Under the pieces are notes generated by a model, which was not told where the DNA came from, ran no database searches, and saw nothing but the letters and a program-made list of their open reading frames with translations. DNA of 64,000 nucleotides from Microbacterium nymphoidis (lineage in GTDB: Bacteria > Actinomycetota > Actinomycetes > Actinomycetales > Microbacteriaceae). The stretch spans positions 744,001 through 808,000 of the forward strand of contig NZ_JAJNOD010000001.1 in NCBI RefSeq assembly GCF_021044885.1, read 5' to 3'. Positions 9,501 through 19,151 of this stretch are shown one piece after another (position 1 is the stretch's first letter; each line of letters starts with the position of its first letter). Both the position numbers and the translations under genes were made by a program.

Positions 9501-10139
9501 GTGCAGCTCTCGCTGTGGATCACCCTGCTGCTGGCCTGTCTGGTCATCAGTTTCACTCCGGGCGCCGGCGCCATCAATACGATGGGAAACGCCCTGAACC
9601 ACGGGCACCGTCGCGCGATCTGGGGAATCCTCGGACAGCAGGCTGCGCTCGTCATCCATATCGCGATCGTCGCCGCCGGCGTCGGGCTCCTGGTCGCCTC
9701 GTCCCCGATCGCCTTCGCCATCATCCGCTACGCCGGTGCCGCCTACCTCGTCTACCTCGGGATCCGGCAGATTCTGGCGAAGGTCGAGCCGGACCCCGCG
9801 GACGATGCGGCGGAGACGCCCGCCGCAGCGCGGACGGAGTCGCGGTGGGCGATGTTCCGCCGCGGCCTGTGGGTGAATCTGCTCAACCCGAAGGCGATCG
9901 TGTTCTTCCTCGCCTTCCTGCCGCAGTTCGTCAAGCCCGACCTCCCCCAGCTGCCGCAGTATGTGATCGTCGCGGTCACCTGCGTCGTCGTCGACATCGC
10001 CGTGATGTGGGGGTTCTTCGCCGTCGCCGCTCAGGGCTTCCGGCGCTTCACGCGCACGGCGCGCGGGCAGCGCACCCTCAACCGGATCTTCGGCGCTCTC
10101 TTCATCGCGGTCGGCGTCCTGCTGGCCGTACTGCACTGA
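9501..10139 (+). CDS. LysE/RhtB family amino acid exporter
   Basis: 212-aa membrane protein with about six hydrophobic segments and the family opening LLLACLVISFTPGAGAINTMGNAL, including the Pro-Gly-Ala turn typical of LysE/RhtB exporters. Further conserved blocks are RYAGAAYLVYLGIRQIL and GLWVNLLNPKAIVFFLAFLPQF. It exports amino acids or derivatives by proton antiport, and the substrate cannot be read from sequence. GTG start, 12 bp after the MocR-type gene, so likely co-transcribed with it. Confidence 0.88.
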   Translation: MQLSLWITLLLACLVISFTPGAGAINTMGNALNHGHRRAIWGILGQQAALVIHIAIVAAGVGLLVASSPIAFAIIRYAGAAYLVYLGIRQILAKVEPDPADDAAETPAAARTESRWAMFRRGLWVNLLNPKAIVFFLAFLPQFVKPDLPQLPQYVIVAVTCVVVDIAVMWGFFAVAAQGFRRFTRTARGQRTLNRIFGALFIAVGVLLAVLH

Positions 10140-11687
10140 TCATCCGCCGTAGGCTTCGTCCCACAGAGCCGACCACTGCTCCCCGTCGCTCGGGCAGATG
10201 TACCCCATTCCGAACACCATGGTCTGAGCGAGGTTCGCCTCCGCGTCCGGGTTCTCGGACTGAGCCACCAGAGTGCTGATCAGGGGCGAGGTGCTCACAT
10301 GCATGGCAAAGATCGAGGAATCGACGTCATGTGCGTTCAGGATGGCGGTCTCGCATCCGTCGATGGCCAGCGCCAGCCAGATGCTCACCGCCTGGGACGT
10401 CACGGCACCGCCGTTCTGCTCGACCCACGCCGTCTGATCGGCGATGAACGCCTTCTGCTCCGCGGTCTTCGGCGTGAGCTCGGACCCGTCCATCGGCTGC
10501 TGCTGGGCGGCGAAGAAGGCGTCGCGTTCCGCGAACACCCCCTCCAGGTCACCCGCGGTCGCCGTCGGATCCGGCTCCGACGTCGTCGGTGTATTCGCGG
10601 GGTCACTCGGTGTGGCCGGAGACGGTTCGCTTCGCAGCGGTGAAGCAGAGGGGGTCGCCGCGATGGGCTGACCGGGCGTGGCCAGCAGTGGCGGAATAGT
10701 GAAGACGGCAATCAGAGCGACGACGAGCACCGCGCCGCCACCCACCAGCCACGGCCACACCATGCGGCGGGAGCGTGCTGCCAGCGCACCGGACGCACTG
10801 GCCACGACCGACGCATACCCCGGGCCGGAAGCCGGCGAGTGCCCCGGGCCGGAAGACGGCGGATAGCCCGGTGCAGGCGCCTGCGGATACCCCGGTGCGG
10901 GAGCCTGCGAGTATCCCGGGCCCGAAGCCTGCGGATACCCCGGTACCGACGCCTGCGGATAGCCCTGGGCTGGAGACGCCTGACCCTGCGGCGGGCGCGA
11001 CAGGTATCCCGCAGCCTGCACCGGGGTCTGCGGTGGGTGCGCCTGACGCTGCACCTGGCCCTGCGGCGGGCGAGACGGGTATCCCTGCCCCTGGGGCGGA
11101 TATCCCTGCCCCTGGGGCGGGTATCCCTGCCCCTGGGACGGGTATCCCTGACCTTGAGACGGGTATCCCTGACCCTGGACCGGAGCCTGGGGATACCCCG
11201 GAGCTGCGTGCGCCTGCCCGAATCCCTCCGTCGGGTGCCCCGGACCGGACGGTGCCTGCTGAGGGGACGCCGGATATCCGTGCGCTGAACCGGGCTGAGG
11301 CTGCCCCGCGGGCGGCGGCTGGTGTGGCGACTGAGAAAGCGCCGGCGCGTTCATCGAAGCGGAGGCCGACCACGAAGACTGCGGCTGGGACGGCACCTGC
11401 GGCTCCGGCTGCGCCTGCGGCGGGGACGGTACCTGCGACTGGGCCTGCACCCGCGGCTGCGGCCGGGACTGCACCTGCGGCTGCGGCTGCGGCTGCGACG
11501 GCACCTGCGACTGCGGCTGGGACTGCACCTGCGGCTCCGACTGCGGGGCATACGCCTGGCGCGCATCCGGCTGAGCCTCGGTCGGGTTGAGATCGGCCCC
11601 GGAAGACGGCTGCTCCCCCGCCTGCCCCGGCGTCCCGTTCTGCCCTGATGCCGGTTCCTGCCCCGGCGTCTGATCACGCTCTGACAT
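10140..11687 (-). CDS. Pro/Gln-rich single-pass membrane protein, unknown function
   Basis: 515-aa protein. Residues 1 to about 295 are cytoplasmic low-complexity sequence dominated by Pro, Gln, Ser and Gly, with PQ/SQ dipeptide runs and then repeats of the type GQGYPSQ/GQGYPPQ and QAPAPGYP. One membrane helix follows (WPWLVGGGAVLVVALIAVF), then an Ala/Thr/Pro linker and a folded extracellular domain of about 130 residues with two Cys (DGCETA and YICPSD). Actinobacterial membrane proteins often have this layout, but I do not recognise the extracellular domain. It ends back to back with the LysE gene (no gap). Confidence 0.75.
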   Translation of the reverse strand: MSERDQTPGQEPASGQNGTPGQAGEQPSSGADLNPTEAQPDARQAYAPQSEPQVQSQPQSQVPSQPQPQPQVQSRPQPRVQAQSQVPSPPQAQPEPQVPSQPQSSWSASASMNAPALSQSPHQPPPAGQPQPGSAHGYPASPQQAPSGPGHPTEGFGQAHAAPGYPQAPVQGQGYPSQGQGYPSQGQGYPPQGQGYPPQGQGYPSRPPQGQVQRQAHPPQTPVQAAGYLSRPPQGQASPAQGYPQASVPGYPQASGPGYSQAPAPGYPQAPAPGYPPSSGPGHSPASGPGYASVVASASGALAARSRRMVWPWLVGGGAVLVVALIAVFTIPPLLATPGQPIAATPSASPLRSEPSPATPSDPANTPTTSEPDPTATAGDLEGVFAERDAFFAAQQQPMDGSELTPKTAEQKAFIADQTAWVEQNGGAVTSQAVSIWLALAIDGCETAILNAHDVDSSIFAMHVSTSPLISTLVAQSENPDAEANLAQTMVFGMGYICPSDGEQWSALWDEAYGG

Positions 11688-11781
11688 GGCGCCCCCTGAC
11701 GTCCTCGCACGGGTCGTCCGCGCGCTACGAATCTACCGCCCGAAGACCTCGCGCACGAGGTTCTCGGGGGTGGCGGGAAGG

Positions 11782-12327
11782 TCAGTCCTCGGGCCAGCCC
11801 AGCGCGATCGTGTCGCGCATCTCGCCGAGCAGCTGCGGCAGAGCCTTGGTCTTCGCGATGATCGGGAGGAAGTTCGCGTCGCCTCCCCATCGCGGCACGA
11901 TGTGCTGGTGCAGGTGACCGCCAACCCCGGCCCCCGCGATCGCGCCCTGGTTCATGCCCAGGTTGAAGCCGTCGCAGCGCGCCACGTCGCGGAGCACCCG
12001 CATCGCGGTCTGAGTGATGGATCCGATCTCAGCGACCTCCTCCTCGGTCGCCTCGTCGTACATCGCGATGTGGCGATACGGGCACACCAGGAGATGTCCG
12101 GAGTTGTAGGGGAAGAGATTCAGCAGTGCGTACGCGGTCTTGCCCCGGTGGACGATCAGCGTCTTCTCGTCCGGCCGGGTGGGGGCATAGCAGAACGGGC
12201 AGTCGGCGACGTGCGGCTCGGGTCCCGCCTCGATGTACACCATGCGGTGCGGGACCCAGAGCCGCTGGAACTCGTCGGGAACACCGGCGAAGTCGGCCGC
12301 CAGTCCGAGCTCCACATCATCGCTCAT
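11782..12327 (-). CDS. HIT domain nucleotide hydrolase
   Basis: 181-aa protein of the histidine triad superfamily, which hydrolyses or phosphorolyses nucleoside phosphates such as AMP conjugates or Ap4A. The catalytic triad block is [13 protein letters not shown] near residue 145. The N-terminal [20 protein letters not shown] resembles the zinc-containing actinobacterial HIT/Ap4A-phosphorylase group. Its ATG overlaps the thrS stop (ATGA), an arrangement conserved in actinobacteria, so it is translated from the thrS mRNA. Confidence 0.9.
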   Translation of the reverse strand: MSDDVELGLAADFAGVPDEFQRLWVPHRMVYIEAGPEPHVADCPFCYAPTRPDEKTLIVHRGKTAYALLNLFPYNSGHLLVCPYRHIAMYDEATEEEVAEIGSITQTAMRVLRDVARCDGFNLGMNQGAIAGAGVGGHLHQHIVPRWGGDANFLPIIAKTKALPQLLGEMRDTIALGWPED

Positions 12328-14315
12328 GCGAAATCCGACTCCGTCATGATGCGCGCGTGATCGGTGATCGCCTGGGAGATGCGAGCAACCGCGTCGGCAA
12401 CGGGAACACCGTTGAGCTGCGTGCCGTCGCGGAACCGGAACGAGACCGTGCCCGCCGCCCGGTCCTGCTCGCCGGCGATGAGGATCAGCGGCACCTTCGC
12501 GGTGGTGTGGTTACGGATCTTCTTCTGCATCCGGTCATCCGAGTGATCGACCTCCGCACGCACGCCCGCGGCCTTGAGCGTCGCGACCACCTCGTCGAGG
12601 TAGTCGGCGTACTGCTCCGCCACGGGGACGCCGACCACCTGTGCCGGGGCCAGCCACAGCGGGAAGTCGCCGGCGTAGTGCTCGAGCAGGATGGCGAAGA
12701 AGCGCTCGACGGATCCCAGCAGGGCGCGGTGGATCATGACGGGGCGGTGCTTGGCACCGTCCGGTCCGGTGTATTCCAGCTCAAAACGCTCCGGCTGGTT
12801 GAAGTCCAGCTGGATGGTCGACATCTGCCAGGTCCGGCCGATGGCGTCACGAGCCTGCACCGAGATCTTCGGGCCGTAGAAGGCCGCTCCGCCCGGATCG
12901 GCCACGAGCTCGAGACCCGACTCGAGCGCCACCTCACGCAGTGTCTCGATGGCGGTGGTCCACTGCTCGGGCTCACCCAGGAACTTCGGGTTGCCCTCCT
13001 CGTTCGTCGACAGTTCCAGGTAGAAGTCGTTGAGACCGTAATCGCGCAGCAGCGACAGCACCAGGTTCAGGTTGGTGGCGAGCTCCTCGCGCACCTGGTC
13101 CTGGGCGACGTAGATGTGCGCGTCATCCTGGGTGAGTCCGCGCACCCGGGTGAGCCCGGACAGCGTGCCGCTCTTCTCGTAGCGGTAGACGGTGCCGAAC
13201 TCCGCGAGGCGCAGCGGCAGCTCGCGGTAGGAACGACCCCGGGCACGGAAGACCAGGTTGTGGAACGGGCAGTTCATCGGCTTGAGGTAGTAGTCCTGGC
13301 CCTGGCGGGTGACGTTGCCCTCCTCGTCGACGACCTCGTCGAGGTGCATCGGGGGGAACATGCCGTCCGCGTAGGTCTGCAGGTGACCCGACGTCATGAA
13401 GAGGTCCTTCTTCGTGATGTGCGGGCTGTTCACGAGGTCGTACCCGTTGCGCAGCAGGTGCTTGCGCAGGTTCTCCTCGATCTCGTACCGGATGATTCCG
13501 CCCTTGGGGTGGAACACCGCGAGCCCGGATCCGATTTCGTCCGGGAAGGAGAAGAGGTCCATCTCGACACCGAGCTTGCGGTGATCGCGACGCTCCGCTT
13601 CGGCGAGGCGCTCCTGGTAGGCGCGCAGCTCGTCCTTGGTGGGCCAGGCGGTGCCGTAGATCCGCTGCAGCTGCGGGTTCTTCTCCGAGCCGCGCCAGTA
13701 CGCCGCCGCGGTGCGAGTGAGCGACCAGCCGTTGCCGACCATCCGGGTGCTGGGCACATGCGGGCCACGGCAGAGGTCCTTCCAGGCCACCTCACCGTCC
13801 TTGCGGACGTTGTCGTAGATGGTGAGTTCGCCCTCGCCGACCTCGACGTCGGCGCCCTCGGCACCCCCGCCCTTCAGACCGATGAGCTCGAGCTTGAAGG
13901 GCTGATCGGCCAGCTCCGCGCGCGCCTCGTCCTCCGTGACCACACGACGCACGAAGCGCTGTCCCTCGCGGATGATGCGCTGCATCTCCTTGTCGATGAC
14001 CTTGAGGTCTTCAGGGGTGAAGGGGTTCTCGACGCCGAAGTCGTAGTAGAAACCGTCGGTGATCGGCGGGCCGATGCCCAGATCGACCTGCGGATTGAGC
14101 TTCTGCACGGCCTGAGCCAGCACGTGCGCCGTCGAGTGCCGCAGGATCGCCAGACCCTCCGGGCTCGATACGGTGATCGGCTCCACGACGTCCGTCTCGG
14201 TGACGATGGTCGCGAGGTCCTTCTGCTGCCCGTTCACGTGCATGGCGACGACGGAACGATCGGTGAAGAGGGCGAATCCGTCACAGGGATAGGACGGCTG
14301 GGGGTTCTCAGACAC
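12324..14315 (-). CDS. thrS: Threonyl-tRNA synthetase
   Basis: Class II synthetase charging tRNA-Thr. The 663-aa product has the N2 editing domain ([17 protein letters not shown], with the HxxxH-type zinc/editing motif), the class II core with [14 protein letters not shown] (zinc Cys) and [30 protein letters not shown] (motif 2), and the anticodon-binding domain ending in the [11 protein letters not shown] block. The N-terminal TGS domain is short, as in other actinobacteria. The GTG at 14315 has a GGAG ribosome site 9 bp upstream. A threonine-rich leader ORF precedes it. Confidence 0.96.
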   Translation of the reverse strand: MSENPQPSYPCDGFALFTDRSVVAMHVNGQQKDLATIVTETDVVEPITVSSPEGLAILRHSTAHVLAQAVQKLNPQVDLGIGPPITDGFYYDFGVENPFTPEDLKVIDKEMQRIIREGQRFVRRVVTEDEARAELADQPFKLELIGLKGGGAEGADVEVGEGELTIYDNVRKDGEVAWKDLCRGPHVPSTRMVGNGWSLTRTAAAYWRGSEKNPQLQRIYGTAWPTKDELRAYQERLAEAERRDHRKLGVEMDLFSFPDEIGSGLAVFHPKGGIIRYEIEENLRKHLLRNGYDLVNSPHITKKDLFMTSGHLQTYADGMFPPMHLDEVVDEEGNVTRQGQDYYLKPMNCPFHNLVFRARGRSYRELPLRLAEFGTVYRYEKSGTLSGLTRVRGLTQDDAHIYVAQDQVREELATNLNLVLSLLRDYGLNDFYLELSTNEEGNPKFLGEPEQWTTAIETLREVALESGLELVADPGGAAFYGPKISVQARDAIGRTWQMSTIQLDFNQPERFELEYTGPDGAKHRPVMIHRALLGSVERFFAILLEHYAGDFPLWLAPAQVVGVPVAEQYADYLDEVVATLKAAGVRAEVDHSDDRMQKKIRNHTTAKVPLILIAGEQDRAAGTVSFRFRDGTQLNGVPVADAVARISQAITDHARIMTESDFA

Positions 14316-14380
14316 GAAGATTCTCCAGTTAGCAATGGATGTCGGCAACTCAGCTTCGGACGCTCGCGCGCCCCGCCCGC

Positions 14381-14461
14381 TCAGGCCTGGGTCGTTCGCG
14401 TGCCGGTGACGGCGAGTACGACGGTGTCGTCGCTCGTACGGGTCAGCCGGGCGAAATCCAT
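14381..14461 (-). CDS. Threonine-rich leader peptide upstream of thrS
   Basis: 26-codon ORF, ATG at 14461 and TGA at 14381-14383, ending 65 bp before the thrS start. It encodes [18 protein letters not shown] followed by TGTRTTQA, so 7 of 26 residues are Thr, five of them in the second half. It has no Shine-Dalgarno sequence, but a -10-like TAGACT lies 6 bp before the ATG, as for a leaderless transcript. Ribosome stalling on Thr codons when charged tRNA-Thr is scarce would be a natural control of thrS. I did not find a textbook terminator/antiterminator pair in the GC-rich stretch that follows, so the mechanism is inference. Confidence 0.5.
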   Translation of the reverse strand: MDFARLTRTSDDTVVLAVTGTRTTQA

Positions 14462-14467
14462 GCGAAG

Positions 14468-14473
14468 AGTCTA
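14468..14473 (-). promoter_or_regulatory. Candidate -10 box of the thrS leader transcript
   Basis: TAGACT fits the actinobacterial TAnnnT -10 pattern and sits 6 bp before the leader ATG. It overlaps the ltrA stop codon. No clear -35 is visible, which is common in actinobacteria. Confidence 0.45.
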
Positions 14474-15742
14474 CGCCCCGGTGGTGCTGCCCGCCGTCAC
14501 TGCGCGGTGCAACTGCGCATCGATTCCCCGCCATCCGCCTGTCTCGTATGCCAGGACCACACCGACCGGCCCAGCCAGGACGACCAGCAGACACAGCCAC
14601 AGCGGGAGTCCGGCGACCGCGAGCACGATGGCCAGCGCGGGCAGCAGCACGCTCGGCAGCTGGAGCGCGATGTTCTTCGTGGGTTCCCGGGTGAGCCAGG
14701 CGTGGATCGCGTAGATCGCGAGGCTGTAGATGATCACGGACACGGCCAGCGAGGTGATGACCGTGACCGTGGGCATGTGCACCTCGGGATCGAACACGTA
14801 CCCGATCAGGTGGAGGCTTGCCCCCACCGCCGCGATCGCGAGGAAGATGACCGCGTGTCCGTACCCCCACACGAAGGCACGGCTGCGGTGCGCCGCCAGG
14901 ATCGGTGCCGACGGCAGGAGGAAGTAGGTCCACCACAGGGCGAAGGTCATCGCAATGCCCGCGGCGATCACCACGATGGAGTTCGCACTCCATCCCTCCT
15001 CCGCGGTCACCTCCTGAGCGGCGGCGATCGTGCCGATCACCGTCTCGCCGAGGGTGATGATGGCGAGCAGGCTGTATCGCTCGGAAATGTGGTGCGGGTG
15101 CCAGGGGGTGCCTCCGGTGGCGGAGCGACGCTCGGCGATGACCGGGCCGAGCAGTTCCACGACCCAGCACAGCGCCGCGGCGATGAGCGTGCCGGACAGC
15201 GTCATCGGCACCCACGCCACGATGACCCAGCCGACCTGCGCCAGCGCGATGCACACCACGTAGGTCAGCGCCGTGCGACGGTGGACGGAGCTCCTGGCGG
15301 CTCGCAGCCACTGGCCGATCATCGCCACGCGCATGACGATGTAGCCCGCCACCATCACCTGGTTGTCGATCGGCTGGCCGTGCTCGAGCGACGCGAACAT
15401 GGGCGCCAGCCCGATCGCCAGCACGATGACCCCCGCCATCTGCAGCATGGTCATGAGGCGGAACGCCCAGTCGTCGGTGTCGAAGGCCGAGGCGAACCAG
15501 GAGTAGTTGATCCAGGCCCAGATGATCGCAGCGCCACCGAACAGGAATGCGCCCAGCGCCGGCATCACCTCATCGATGGCGATGCCGTGAGCGAACTGCG
15601 TTCCCAGCACGCCGAACGCGGCCGCGAAGACCAGGTCGAACAACAGCTCCAGCGGTGATGCGACTCGCCCGTGTTCCGTGGTGCTGCGTCCCGACATCCG
15701 GCTCAGTCCGTGCCGGTAGAAACCCTCAGTGTGATCGCTCAT
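14471..15742 (-). CDS. Low temperature requirement protein A (LtrA) family membrane protein
   Basis: 423-aa integral membrane protein with about ten hydrophobic segments. The family signature [28 protein letters not shown] lies near the N-terminus, followed by [32 protein letters not shown] and [17 protein letters not shown], all typical of LtrA. The name comes from a Listeria mutant phenotype and the biochemical role is unknown. The start [12 protein letters not shown] at 15742 was preferred to an upstream in-frame ATG. No operon partner. Confidence 0.88.
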   Translation of the reverse strand: MSDHTEGFYRHGLSRMSGRSTTEHGRVASPLELLFDLVFAAAFGVLGTQFAHGIAIDEVMPALGAFLFGGAAIIWAWINYSWFASAFDTDDWAFRLMTMLQMAGVIVLAIGLAPMFASLEHGQPIDNQVMVAGYIVMRVAMIGQWLRAARSSVHRRTALTYVVCIALAQVGWVIVAWVPMTLSGTLIAAALCWVVELLGPVIAERRSATGGTPWHPHHISERYSLLAIITLGETVIGTIAAAQEVTAEEGWSANSIVVIAAGIAMTFALWWTYFLLPSAPILAAHRSRAFVWGYGHAVIFLAIAAVGASLHLIGYVFDPEVHMPTVTVITSLAVSVIIYSLAIYAIHAWLTREPTKNIALQLPSVLLPALAIVLAVAGLPLWLCLLVVLAGPVGVVLAYETGGWRGIDAQLHRAVTAGSTTGA

Positions 15743-15845
15743 GCGTCCCCTCCCGGCGAACATCGTGGCCTCCGTGAGGTCACCGCGCAAGCCGACACGG
15801 GGCAATTCGGTGAGTCTGCGTCGGTTTCAGCCCGGCGAGGATCCC

Positions 15846-15859
15846 GTTGTGATCACAAC
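15846..15859. promoter_or_regulatory. Perfect 14-bp palindrome upstream of ltrA
   Basis: GTTGTGATCACAAC is a perfect palindrome about 100 bp upstream of the ltrA start, between ltrA and the end of the AlkD-like gene. It looks like a dimeric repressor site, but no regulator gene is adjacent. The half-sites abut, so it is not a CRP-type site (which needs a 6-bp spacer). Confidence 0.35.
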
Positions 15860-15908
15860 CGTGCACGCAGTGCCTCCTCGGCACGCTGCTCTTTTGTACA
15901 CGCCGTTC

Positions 15909-16583
15909 TCACTGCGTGAGGTGCTTGGATGCCTCGCGCACGCTCAACGGGCTCAGGGCCGGGTGCTCGTCAAGAAAGTGCCGGACTCCCGCGGGGTCGG
16001 TCCGTGCCACCTCGCGTAGCGCCCACCCGATCGCCTTCCTGATGAAGAAGTCGCGATCGCCGAGGTTCGCCTCGATGGTCTCGGTGAGCAGTGCCCGATC
16101 CACCCGGTCCTTCCGGCCCAGCTGGCTGAGGATCGCGAGCCGGCGCATCCAGAGGTTCTCGTCCGTCATCCACTCGCGAACGAACGCCGAGACAGCGACG
16201 GGATGCACGTCCAGCAGGTCCGCCACGCGATGCGCGAGCTCATCGGTGACGTCCCACCACTGCGCGCTTCGCACGAACCGCTCGATGAGGGCAAGCAGCG
16301 CCAGATCTCCCCGATGCGGTCGGAGGGCGAGGAGCGCGAGTGCGGCGTACCACTGCTCGCGCGCCACTGCGTGGTCCCAGAGCTGAACGGCGGCGTCCCG
16401 CAACGTCCCCGAGTCGCGGATGCCCCGCGCCGCCCCCGTGGTGATCCGTCGCGCACGCGGCACTGGCACGCCGAAGAACGGCAACGACGACTTCATGTAG
16501 GCCTGCTGCCCGGGGGCGCGCTCGGGGTCGGCCTCGGCGCGCAGCGCCGACGTGATCACCGCAGCGAGCTCGGCACCGTTCAC
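15909..16583 (-). CDS. DNA alkylation repair protein (AlkD-like HEAT repeats)
   Basis: 224-aa all-helical protein of the AlkC/AlkD superfamily, DNA glycosylases that remove bulky or positively charged alkylated bases without base flipping. Visible family blocks are AYMKSSLPFFGVPVPRAR, YAALALLALRPHRGDL, WWDVTDELAHRVADLL, and the C-terminal RDFFIRKAIGWALREVARTDP. The GTG start at 16583 overlaps the stop of the upstream membrane protein (GTGA), so the two are translationally coupled although no functional link is obvious. Confidence 0.88.
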   Translation of the reverse strand: MNGAELAAVITSALRAEADPERAPGQQAYMKSSLPFFGVPVPRARRITTGAARGIRDSGTLRDAAVQLWDHAVAREQWYAALALLALRPHRGDLALLALIERFVRSAQWWDVTDELAHRVADLLDVHPVAVSAFVREWMTDENLWMRRLAILSQLGRKDRVDRALLTETIEANLGDRDFFIRKAIGWALREVARTDPAGVRHFLDEHPALSPLSVREASKHLTQ

Positions 16584-17665
16584 GCCAGTGACTCCAGCGC
16601 GGGCGCGTCGGGCGCGTCGGGCGCGTTGTCGCGCACCAGCGCATCGATGGTGCGGATCAGCAGCAGAATCCAGGTGAACACCAGAGCCCCGGCGACGATC
16701 TCCACCGCGGTCAGCGTGTAGTAACCCACCAGGAAGAACAGCACGAGCCCCGCGCTGATGGCGAGGAACGTCCAGCCGAGCACCACGAACGAGCGTGCGA
16801 TCCCCGGCACCCACCGCCCGATCATCACGATCATGACCGCGAAGACGACGAGCATTCCGCTCGCGAAGCCGGTGTGCACCAGGAAGGACACGTTCACCGG
16901 CACCAGGCCGACCACCATCAGGCAACACCCGATGACGATCAGCCCGACACGCACGTTCCGCGTGCCGCGCGGGTCGCGCACCCAGAGCTCCCGCGTCGCG
17001 TAGCGGGCGAGAGCGGTCACCAGTATCCCCGCCACGATCACCGTGAGGTTGAACAGTGTGGAGGAGGTCTCCCCCACCATGCCCAGCGCAGACAGGTTGT
17101 CCTGCCACCAGTGCGGATCGTCGGCGGAGAGCGTGGCGGCCAGCACCCCCTGCACCAGGAACACGGCGAGGATCAGGGCGAACTGGGTGAGATCGAGCTG
17201 CGAGGCCGAGATGAAGACGACGTACCCGGTGATCGCCGCCACCGACGCGGCGATCAGTGCGGAGGGCACCGTGTACACGTCGGCATCGACGAACCCGCGG
17301 GCCAGGATGTCAGCGACGAGCGACCACGACAGCGCGGAGATCACGGCGTAGGCCAGCGCGAGGGCGGCACCATCGACCACATCGAGGAACTTCGGGCGCT
17401 CACGGGTACGCAGGTACCCGAGCCAGGACGCGAGGGCGAAGGCCAGGACGGCCACCACGGCCGACGTCGCCGCAGCGAACTGACCGATCGATCCGGCGCC
17501 GGCGATCGACACACTGCGGAAGGCGAAGGTGAGCAGAGCCAGCAGGCCGGCGATCACACCGCCGATCGCGGCGGCCAGCAGGGCGATCGCCTCGATGCGC
17601 TGCAGGCTGGGTTCGGCGATGGCGGTTCGAAGCCAGCGCCAGCCGGCACGGATGCGCGTTCTCAC
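16580..17665 (-). CDS. Multi-pass membrane protein (DUF998-like)
   Basis: 361-aa protein with an N-terminal amphipathic/basic start (VRTRIRAGWRWLR) and about ten membrane segments. The second half shows DNLSALGMVGETSSTLFNLTVIVAGILVTALARY and LVPVNVSFLVHTGFASGMLVVFAVMI, which resemble DUF998-type membrane proteins. Function is unknown. The GTG at 17665 was preferred to an upstream frame that would run into the divergent MFS promoter region. It overlaps the AlkD-like gene by 4 bp. Confidence 0.6.
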   Translation of the reverse strand: MRTRIRAGWRWLRTAIAEPSLQRIEAIALLAAAIGGVIAGLLALLTFAFRSVSIAGAGSIGQFAAATSAVVAVLAFALASWLGYLRTRERPKFLDVVDGAALALAYAVISALSWSLVADILARGFVDADVYTVPSALIAASVAAITGYVVFISASQLDLTQFALILAVFLVQGVLAATLSADDPHWWQDNLSALGMVGETSSTLFNLTVIVAGILVTALARYATRELWVRDPRGTRNVRVGLIVIGCCLMVVGLVPVNVSFLVHTGFASGMLVVFAVMIVMIGRWVPGIARSFVVLGWTFLAISAGLVLFFLVGYYTLTAVEIVAGALVFTWILLLIRTIDALVRDNAPDAPDAPALESLA

Positions 17666-17720
17666 AGGATGAGCGTACTGGCGTGATCCCCCGCAGGGCA
17701 GCCGCACAGAGCGCACCCGG

Positions 17721-17726
17721 TACACT
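17721..17726 (+). promoter_or_regulatory. Candidate -10 box of the MFS gene
   Basis: TACACT in the context GGTACACTGG matches TAnnnT and lies 107 bp upstream of the MFS start, in the divergent intergenic region. No strong -35 is seen. A clear AGGAGA ribosome site precedes the ATG at 17833. Confidence 0.35.
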
Positions 17727-17832
17727 GGTGCCGTTGCATCCTCCGCGGCCATGCAACCTGACACCCGGTGTATCTACCTCCGCTCACGGCGGCACGGCGG
17801 CACAAGCCGCGCCGAAACTCCCAGGAGAAACG

Positions 17833-19089
17833 ATGTCAGACACGGCTCAGCCGGCGTCCGCGCCGTCCGATGCAACCGCCCCGGCCCCCAGCCTGATCCG
17901 CGCTGCCGGGTTGGCCTACTTCCCGGTCGCCTTCCTCGCCCGCCTTCCGTTCGCCATGAACGTCGTGGGTGTGCTCACCCTCGTCGTGGCCGCACGCGAT
18001 TCCCTCACTCTCGGTGGGCTGACCTCCGCAGCGGTCGGTCTCGGCACCGCCCTCATCGGCCCGCTGCTCGGAGCAGCCGCCGACCGCTTCGGTCAACGGC
18101 CGGTGCTGCTGGCCGCCGGAATCGGCAACAGCCTCGCCCTCCTGCTGATGGCCTGGGTCGCTTTCGCCCCCGTGGCCGATGCGTGGGTGCTGGCCACCGC
18201 CATCCTCGTGGGCGCCACCGCCCCGCAGGTGTCCCCCATGTCGCGCAGCCGCCTGGTCACGATCATCGATCGCCGTATCGCCCGCGATCGCCGCGCGAAG
18301 ACCCTGTCTGCGACTCTCGCCTACGAGTCCTCGGCGGACGAGATCGTGTTCGTCTTCGGACCGGTGCTGGTGGGACTGCTCGCCACCACGCTGAATCCGG
18401 CCGCACCGATGATCGGCGCTGCGATCCTCACCCTCGTCTTCGTCGGTGCCTTCGCGCTGCATCCGTCGGGACGCACCACCACGCATGTCGACGCCGACGC
18501 TCCGCTCGTGCAGGCCCCGGTGAGCGAGCTGTTCCATCCTCGGGTTCTGGTGCTCGTAGCGGGCGTCCTGGGAATCGGCTTCTTCTTCGGTTCCACCCTC
18601 ACCTCCCTCACCTCCTTCATGGTGGACGCAGGAAACAAGGAGGCTGCCGGCCTCCTCTACGGCGTGATGGGTGTCGGATCAGCGATCCTCGCGCTCGCGG
18701 TGGCGGTGTTCCCCGCCCGCTTCACGCCCCGCTACCGCTGGCTCGTGTTCGCGCTCATTCTCGTGGGCGGCGCCGCGCTCATCGCTTCGGCGCGCACGGT
18801 GGATCAGATGATCTGGGCGCTGGCAGTCACCGGCATCGGCATCGGGCCGCTGATCGTGACCGTCTACACCTTCGCCGCCCTGCGAACCCCGGCGGGACGC
18901 AGTGCGACCCTGATGACGATGGTCGGGTCAGGCGTGATCGTCGGCCAGTCTTCGTCGTCCGCGATCGTGGGTGTGCTCGCGGACGAGCAGGGCACCGCTC
19001 TGGCACAGTGGGCGCCATTCGTCGCGGCGGTCCTCGTGCTGCTGTGCGCCGTGATCAATCTGTTCCTCTCCCGCGGGGACCGACGCTGA
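17833..19089 (+). CDS. MFS transporter
   Basis: 418-aa major facilitator superfamily protein with about twelve hydrophobic segments. The start MSDTAQPASAPSDATAP is followed by the first helix, and GPLLGAAADRFGQRPVLLAAG matches the loop 2-3 signature (G-x(3)-D-R-x-G-R/Q-R). A central cytoplasmic loop holds SMSRSRLVTIIDRR-like basic sequence. The substrate is unknown, though drug or metabolite efflux is the usual role of such proteins. The start is fixed by the AGGAGA ribosome site. Confidence 0.87.
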   Translation: MSDTAQPASAPSDATAPAPSLIRAAGLAYFPVAFLARLPFAMNVVGVLTLVVAARDSLTLGGLTSAAVGLGTALIGPLLGAAADRFGQRPVLLAAGIGNSLALLLMAWVAFAPVADAWVLATAILVGATAPQVSPMSRSRLVTIIDRRIARDRRAKTLSATLAYESSADEIVFVFGPVLVGLLATTLNPAAPMIGAAILTLVFVGAFALHPSGRTTTHVDADAPLVQAPVSELFHPRVLVLVAGVLGIGFFFGSTLTSLTSFMVDAGNKEAAGLLYGVMGVGSAILALAVAVFPARFTPRYRWLVFALILVGGAALIASARTVDQMIWALAVTGIGIGPLIVTVYTFAALRTPAGRSATLMTMVGSGVIVGQSSSSAIVGVLADEQGTALAQWAPFVAAVLVLLCAVINLFLSRGDRR

Positions 19090-19151
19090 GGAGATCGTGC
19101 GGAGCTTCCCGATCGGGAGACACGGCCTCACGGACTTCGTAGAATGGCGGC

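Noticed and set aside
14316..14470. Possible T-box riboswitch before thrS
   Set aside because: No T-box sequence, specifier loop or GC terminator with T-tract is visible. The leader peptide explains the space better.
12126..14714. 862-codon + strand frame opposite thrS
   Set aside because: Shadow of thrS on the other strand, without ribosome site or recognisable domain.
15846..15859. CRP site upstream of ltrA
   Set aside because: TGTGA and TCACA abut with no 6-bp spacer, so CRP/Vfr-type binding is not expected.
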